Shown here piece after piece: positions 58,597-64,000 of a stretch of DNA of 64,000 nt (position 1 is the stretch's first letter; every line of letters begins with the position of its first letter). This DNA comes from Cymodocea nodosa (taxonomy: Eukaryota > Streptophyta > Magnoliopsida > Alismatales > Cymodoceaceae): assembly GCA_036874045.1 (NCBI GenBank), contig CM072335.1, forward strand, positions 16,946,001 through 17,010,000. Reading direction: 5' to 3'. The position numbers were made by a program, and so were the translations under genes. The notes below the pieces were generated by a model, which was not told the origin of the DNA, made no database searches, and saw only the letters and a program-made list of their open reading frames with translations.

Positions 58597-59107
58597 TTAC
58601 ATGACTATTAATGTTTCTAAAAATCTTATTTCTTATTCTGGAAATTCAGTTTCTAATGTTTCTAAAAGTTCAAACAATTGTAGTAAACTGAAAATTCAGA
58701 AACTTCAGCATGTAATTCAATACACTGGTATTAGACCAATTACTCATTCTACATGTGATAAATCTGAAAATTTGTGTGTAGAAAAAGATTTTGTATGCAC
58801 TGAAAATTCAAATACAAGTACAAAATCTTAGTATGAACTTACTGAAATGTATGAGCATGACCAAAATAAATTAAAATCTGATAAAAATCAGTTTGGTCTT
58901 GGTTATACAACATCTGAAAATAAAAAGAATGATTATAAGAGCAATAATGCTATATGTGAGTATGAAGCTAATGATAAATCAATAGTACTTACAACTAATA
59001 AGAATATAAATAATAATGTTAAACTATTTTTAAACAAAAAGAAGAAATATGTGTTTAATGAACTTGGTCCTCAACAACATTGGGTACCAAGAAAAAGTTT
59101 TTCTTAA
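58597..59107 (+). pseudogene. S3 gag C-terminal tail
   Basis: Asn/Ser/Lys-rich low-complexity stretch with HVIQYTGIRPITHSTCDK and FNELGPQQHWVPRK, matching S2 47120-47620. No domain of its own. Confidence 0.75.
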
Positions 59108-60190
59108 TTTTTGTTGCAAGAGGAAACAACATCAAAATGGATCTTGGACAGTGGAGCGTTAAGTTACATGACCGGATAGAAAAGTCTACTACAAAATTTT
59201 ACAAATACCATGGAAGGAAGTGTAACATTTGGAAACAAAAGCAAAGATAAAATCATAGGTATGGGCAATGTTAAAATAACTCCAACTTGCGTTATTTCGA
59301 ATGTACTATGTGTAGAAAACCTAGGATTTAATTTTCCAAGTGTCATAAAACTAACTGAAAATGGATATTATGTAGTGTTTGAAGATAATATATGCAAAAT
59401 AATTGATAAAAATACAGATGAAATTAAGTTTATTGCTAAAAGAAAAGGTTCTGTATGTATTTTATCTTTACCTTCTGATGTAGTTGATTTAAATTCATGT
59501 TTGCTAGCTGAAACTAGTGATGAATACTTGTGGCATAGAAGGATTGGGCATATAAATATGAAACTGTTACATAAACTATCTAGAAAACATTTAGTGAGAG
59601 GTTTACCAAAGATTAAATACTCAAAGGACTTTATGTGTGATGCATGTGAGTTAGGTAAACTTCATAAAAACTCTTTTAAATCCAAAACTGATATTTCAAG
59701 CAAGAGAATCTTAGAACTTATACATATGGATCTATTTGGACCAACAAGAATCATGAGTCTTGGTGGTAAACGGTATGTATTTGTTTTAGTAGATGACTTC
59801 TCTAGATACACTTGGGTATATTTTCTAGCATCTAAGACAGAAGTTTTTGAAAAGTTAAAAATGTTTTGCAATTTTGTTCAAAATGAACAAAGTGTCTATA
59901 TTCAAAAACTTAGGAGTGATCATGGAACTAAATTTGATAATGATCAAATGGATAATTATTGTAATGAGCATGGCATTGATCATAGATTTTCTTTTCCAAC
60001 AGCACCGTGTCAAAATGGTGTTGTTGAGAGAAAGAATAGATCACTTCAAGAAATGGCCAGAACTATGTTGAATAAACATAAGTTACCTTAAAATCTTTGG
60101 GCTGAAGTAGTAAATACAGCTTGTTATGTTATTAACAGAAGTCATCTAAGACCTCATGTTAATAAAACTCCTTTTGAAATTATGTTTAAT
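59108..60190 (+). pseudogene. S3 protease and integrase
   Basis: Protease begins near 59113 (KWILDSGA). Integrase has the HRRIGHIN...CDACELGKLHK finger and core context HMDLFGPT, RSDHGTKFD, NGVVERKN. Nearly the same as S2. Confidence 0.85.
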
Positions 60191-62227
60191 AGGGTTCCAA
60201 AAATTTCCTAAATGAAACCATTTGGGTGCAAGTGTTTTATTCTTAATACTAAGGATAAAAGGGATAAATTTCAAGCCAAATCGGATGAAGGAATTTTTGT
60301 AGGTTACTCTACTAGAAGTAAAGCCTATAGAGTATATAACAAAACTTCTAGGACTATTCAAGAAACCGTCCATGTAAGCTTCAATGAAAATTCTTTTAGA
60401 GAATCTCAATCTAAAGTTGATAATGATGATTTGATCAATCTTCCAAAAGAGTTAGAGATCAATAGAGAGATTGATGATTTATCCAAGAAAATCAAAAATA
60501 TGAACTTAAATGATCAAACTAATGATGAAAGTGATGGACCTTCAGATGTTGATGAGAATATTAAGGAAAATCAGAGAAATTGGCGTTATTCTTCATCACA
60601 TCTCATTACTCAATTCATTGGTAATATTAATGAGGGAGTTAAAACTAGAGCTTCAGTAAATTTAAATAGTATGTGTATGTTTGTTTCTATGGTGGAACCA
60701 AGGAATATACAAGAAGCATTATCTGATGAAAATTGGATAGTGGCAATGCAAGAAGAACTAAATCAATTCATCAGAAATGATGTATGGGAATTAGTCTCTC
60801 CACCAGAAAATCAGTCCATAATAGGTACAAAGTGGATCTTTAGAAACAAAACTAATGAAACTGGTCAAGTTATAAGGAATAAAGCTAGATTAGTTGCACA
60901 AGGGTATACACAGGAAGAAGGATTAGATTATGATGAAACATTTGCTCCTGTGGGTAGGTTAGAAAGTATTAGAATATTATTGGCCTATGCTTGTTATATG
61001 GATTTTAAATTATATCAAATGGATGTAAAGAGTGCATTTCTAAATGGTTTAATTAATGAAGAAGTCTATGTCAAACAACCACCTAGATTTGAAGATATTA
61101 AAAATCCTGACTTTGTGTATAAATTGAAGAAAGCCTTATATGGTCTGAAGCAAGCACCTAGATCATGGTATGAAAGATTGTCTACTTTTTTAATAGAAAA
61201 AGGTTATATCATGGGAAAAGTGGATCATACTCTATTTATTAAGAGAGATGGTAAAGATCAGATTGTTGTTCAAATATACGTGGATGATATAATCTTTGGA
61301 GCAACCTCTGATAAGTTGATAAAAATATTCTCTAAAGAGATGACTAATCAGTTTGAAATGAGTATGATAGGAGAACTTTCATATTTTCTAGGACTTCAAA
61401 TTAAGCAAATGGATAAAGGTATATTTTTAAATCAGGAAAAATATGTAGATGAAATACTTAAGAAATTTAATTTTAATGATACAAGGATTCGAGGAACTCC
61501 TATGAGTACTTCTTTAAAGTTAGATATTGATGACATAGGAAAATCCATAGATCAAAGAAAATACAGAAGTATGATTGGTTCTTTACTTTATTTGACTACT
61601 TGTAAACCTGATATTATGTTTGCTGTGTGTGTTTGTGCTAGATTTCAATCTAATCCTAAATAATCACACTTAATTACAGTTAAAAGAATATTTAGATATA
61701 TACAAGGAACTAAAAATTTTGGACTATATTATTCTAAGGATAGTTCAATAGATCTTATAAGATATACTGATGTTGATTATGCAGGATCTAAATCTAATAG
61801 AAAGAGTACCAGTGGCACATGTCAATTATTGGGAAATAATTTGGTGTCATGGTTTAGTAAAAAGCAAAACTGTGTAGCACTTTCTACTACAGAAGTTGAA
61901 TATGTTGCTGCTGCACTGTGTTGCACTCAGATTCTATGGATAAGGCTAACTTTAGAAGATTTTGAATTATCTTATGATACAACTGAGATTTATTGTGACA
62001 GTAGTTCTGCAATAAATCTTTCCAAAAATCTAGTATTACATTCAAGAGCAAAGCATATAAAGGTTAGACATCATTTTCTAAGAGATAACGTAATTAAAGG
62101 AAAAATTAAATTAGAATTTGTGTCTAGTAAAAATCAATTAGCTGATATATTTACAAAACCTCTAAACGAAAATACATTCTGCAACATTAGATTAAATTTA
62201 GGTATTTGTAGGCTATGTGATGTGTAA
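60191..62227 (+). pseudogene. S3 RT and RNase H
   Basis: KPFGCKCFILNTKDKRDKF links integrase to RT. RT has DETFAPVGRLESIRILLAYA, YGLKQAPRSWYERL and the YVDD box near 61280. RNase H ends ADIFTKPLNE...RLCDV at 62227. Few breaks. Confidence 0.85.
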
Positions 62228-63824
62228 AATGCTTAAACTCCACATAAAAAGATAAATCTTATTGATGATGTTGTTCATCTCGTAGATATTATATACTTAT
62301 CATAAATATCTAAAGTAATATCTAAACTGTTGCTTAAGATACTATGTATTTATTGTAAAATCATAGTAGTATCTTATTGATTTTAAGTAGTTTATCAATT
62401 TTAATGGTTTTTACGATTTTAAGTGGAAGTGTAAATGAAAAACATTAAATACTTCTGACATTTTAAAATTTTGATTAAATGTTTTCTTTGAATCAAGGAA
62501 AATGCATATGATCATGCATAAATTTGACTTAATTGATTAAACTTGTAGAATAAGTTATATGTAACTCATCTTAAACTGTTAATCAAAAGTATAAGCTTAT
62601 TGAAACTGATTCATATTCTCAGTACAATCATAGAAGTAAAAATTGTATGAGATTTGTGTTTTATTGCATCTGTATTAATGGAATACATATTTACTATGCT
62701 TAAAATGAAAAGTGCTTACAAAGTGAAAATCATTGAGAGTTTATTGATCAGTTTGATCACGAGCCTTTTGTACTTGAGCAGATAGGTATATAAGGATTGT
62801 TGTCCTGAAAAAGGATTCTTTAAATCTAGCAACCTAAGGTCCTAATTAGATCTAGGATTGTTGACTGAAAGCTCATTACACGGGTACATTAGAAAACTCT
62901 TGTATGATTCAAGCTTTTCAAACTAACTTTTAAAGAAAATTATCAATATTTACTATTTTGAAAAAAAAAAAAAAAAAAAATTGTTTCATTAATTACAGGT
63001 ATCTTTGAATCACATATAGTTTCTACAAATATGACTACTGATTTATTGAATCAACATTAGTACTTTTGAAAATGTTTATTTGAAATACATTCTTTTATTC
63101 TCCTTGAATTAATCACATTGAGTTCAAAGTTGTGCTTTGATTCATATATAATAGGAATTGATTCTGGAAATCATTTTTAATGATGTCAGAATAACGGAAG
63201 TCTCTGAAAAGAAACTTTAAAAGTATAGTTATACTTAACATCTATCGTCACTACAAGTATACTTTGTATTTTGATTGAATATATTTGAAGTATATTTGTA
63301 GGAGGAGGATTAACAATGTCGAAAACAGATTAATATAATTCAGAATACAAATCTTGGTTAATCTGAATTAATGTCCTCTTAAAATCTTGATGAGATAATT
63401 TAAAAAGACAAACAAACTATTTTAGATTCAAAGGACAAAAATGTTCGAATAGTTTACAATGTTCTCAAGATAATGTTAAGTTTAGCATGTGTGTTGTTTT
63501 CGGAACGTTTCAGTTGGAAGCATCTGAAAATTGTTTTAAGTGTACTAACTAGACGTTATGTTACATAAGGTAACGTGTAAAATTGCCTCTAGACAGCGTT
63601 TTACTCGTTAGGTTAGTTAACTCAACAAGTTATACTTGAATATTTCGAGTACCTTGATTGAATAAACTTTATTCAATATTTATTTAATATCTAAACCCGA
63701 CTTCTCTTCACATTGAGTTATTCGCCTAAAACCCTATTTAAACACTTACTACACAGGCACTTAGGTTATTTGTAAACTTTGTCAAGAAAATTTTTCCCGC
63801 TTGTTGCTATTACAACCTACGACG
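62228..63824 (+). other. S3 pol-env spacer
   Basis: Colinear with the S1 and S2 spacers. Conserved block at 62750-62912. Poly(A) run at 62963-62980. An AACTCAACAAGTTA palindrome near 63619-63632 lies about 200 bases before the env-like start. Confidence 0.75.
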
Positions 63825-64000
63825 ATGGCCTCCAAGTTCTACAAAGGTTGTGGCAGAGGAAAAGGCAAAAGCAGAGGTGATGCAAAAGAAAACGAAATAG
63901 AGAATGATGAAGTTCCACGCACTTGGTTCAAGAAAATATTTCGATGGGATAAAAGGTTAGCAGAAATTTATAGTGAATATTTCTTTCCTGAAGGTATACT
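63825..64000 (+). pseudogene. S3 env-like ORF, start only
   Basis: Begins MASKFYKGCGRGKGKSRGDA and VPRTWFKKIFRWDKRLAEIY; open to the window edge. Matches the S1 and S2 third ORFs. Confidence 0.7.

Larger units (their letters stand above)
58597..64000 (+). mobile_element. S3: Sirevirus-like Copia element, runs off the window
   Basis: Begins inside the gag-protease linker and continues through protease, integrase, RT, RNase H, spacer and the start of the env-like ORF at 63825. Very similar to S2 in protein (mostly the same residues in integrase and RT). Its left junction with C at about 58596 is at neither element terminus, so a deletion or recombination joined them. A handful of breaks in the part visible. 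Confidence 0.85.

Noticed and set aside
58325-58831. Fusion of an env-like ORF with Copia gag
   Set aside because: The two lie on opposite strands and meet at a breakpoint (about 58596) between C and S3.

Overview
This window is AT-rich nuclear DNA from a flowering plant, probably a eudicot. I infer this from plant-only LTR retrotransposon lineages (Athila-type Ty3/Gypsy and Sirevirus-type Ty1/Copia), a plant F-box protein, and GT-AG splice signals. I found no stand-alone host gene, rRNA, tRNA or CRISPR array. Almost every base belongs to nested, broken LTR retroelements, which are treated here as fossils.

Layout: A1 (1-3816, minus) is the 5' end of an Athila-like element with a 2.3 kb LTR. 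It abuts X (3817-5302, plus), the 3' end of a Copia element. X sits in S1 (5303-12300, plus), a 5'-truncated Sirevirus-like Copia with pol, a long spacer, an env-like ORF and a partial 3' LTR. A2 (12301-about 26315, plus) is a long Athila-like element inserted in the S1 LTR. A3 (about 26316-33805, minus) is a related Athila-like 3' half with an LTR, meeting A2 in an inverted junction. B (about 33806-55828, minus) is a second Athila-like family. It is split by S2 (38007-51172, minus), a Sirevirus-like element with both LTRs and a 5-bp target duplication. C (55829-58596, minus) is another piece of the A family, cut by B. S3 (58597-64000, plus) is a third Sirevirus-like copy that runs off the window.

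The most unusual biology is in the Athila-like elements. In two separate families (A2 and B) the gag capsid ORF lies downstream of integrase instead of at the 5' end. The ORF after the primer-binding site begins with a zinc-knuckle and coiled-coil region fused to protease-RT-RNase H-integrase. In the A family the gag ORF lies inside a GT-AG intron followed by a captured F-box gene. A3 lacks exactly that intron, so it looks like an integrated copy of a spliced RNA.

The A and S elements belong to different superfamilies, yet they share a homologous env-like domain, pieces of LTR U3, a pol-env spacer block and short palindromic motifs. In the A family these palindromes fall between successive cistrons. 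Together this suggests long co-residence with repeated sequence exchange between Gypsy and Copia elements.
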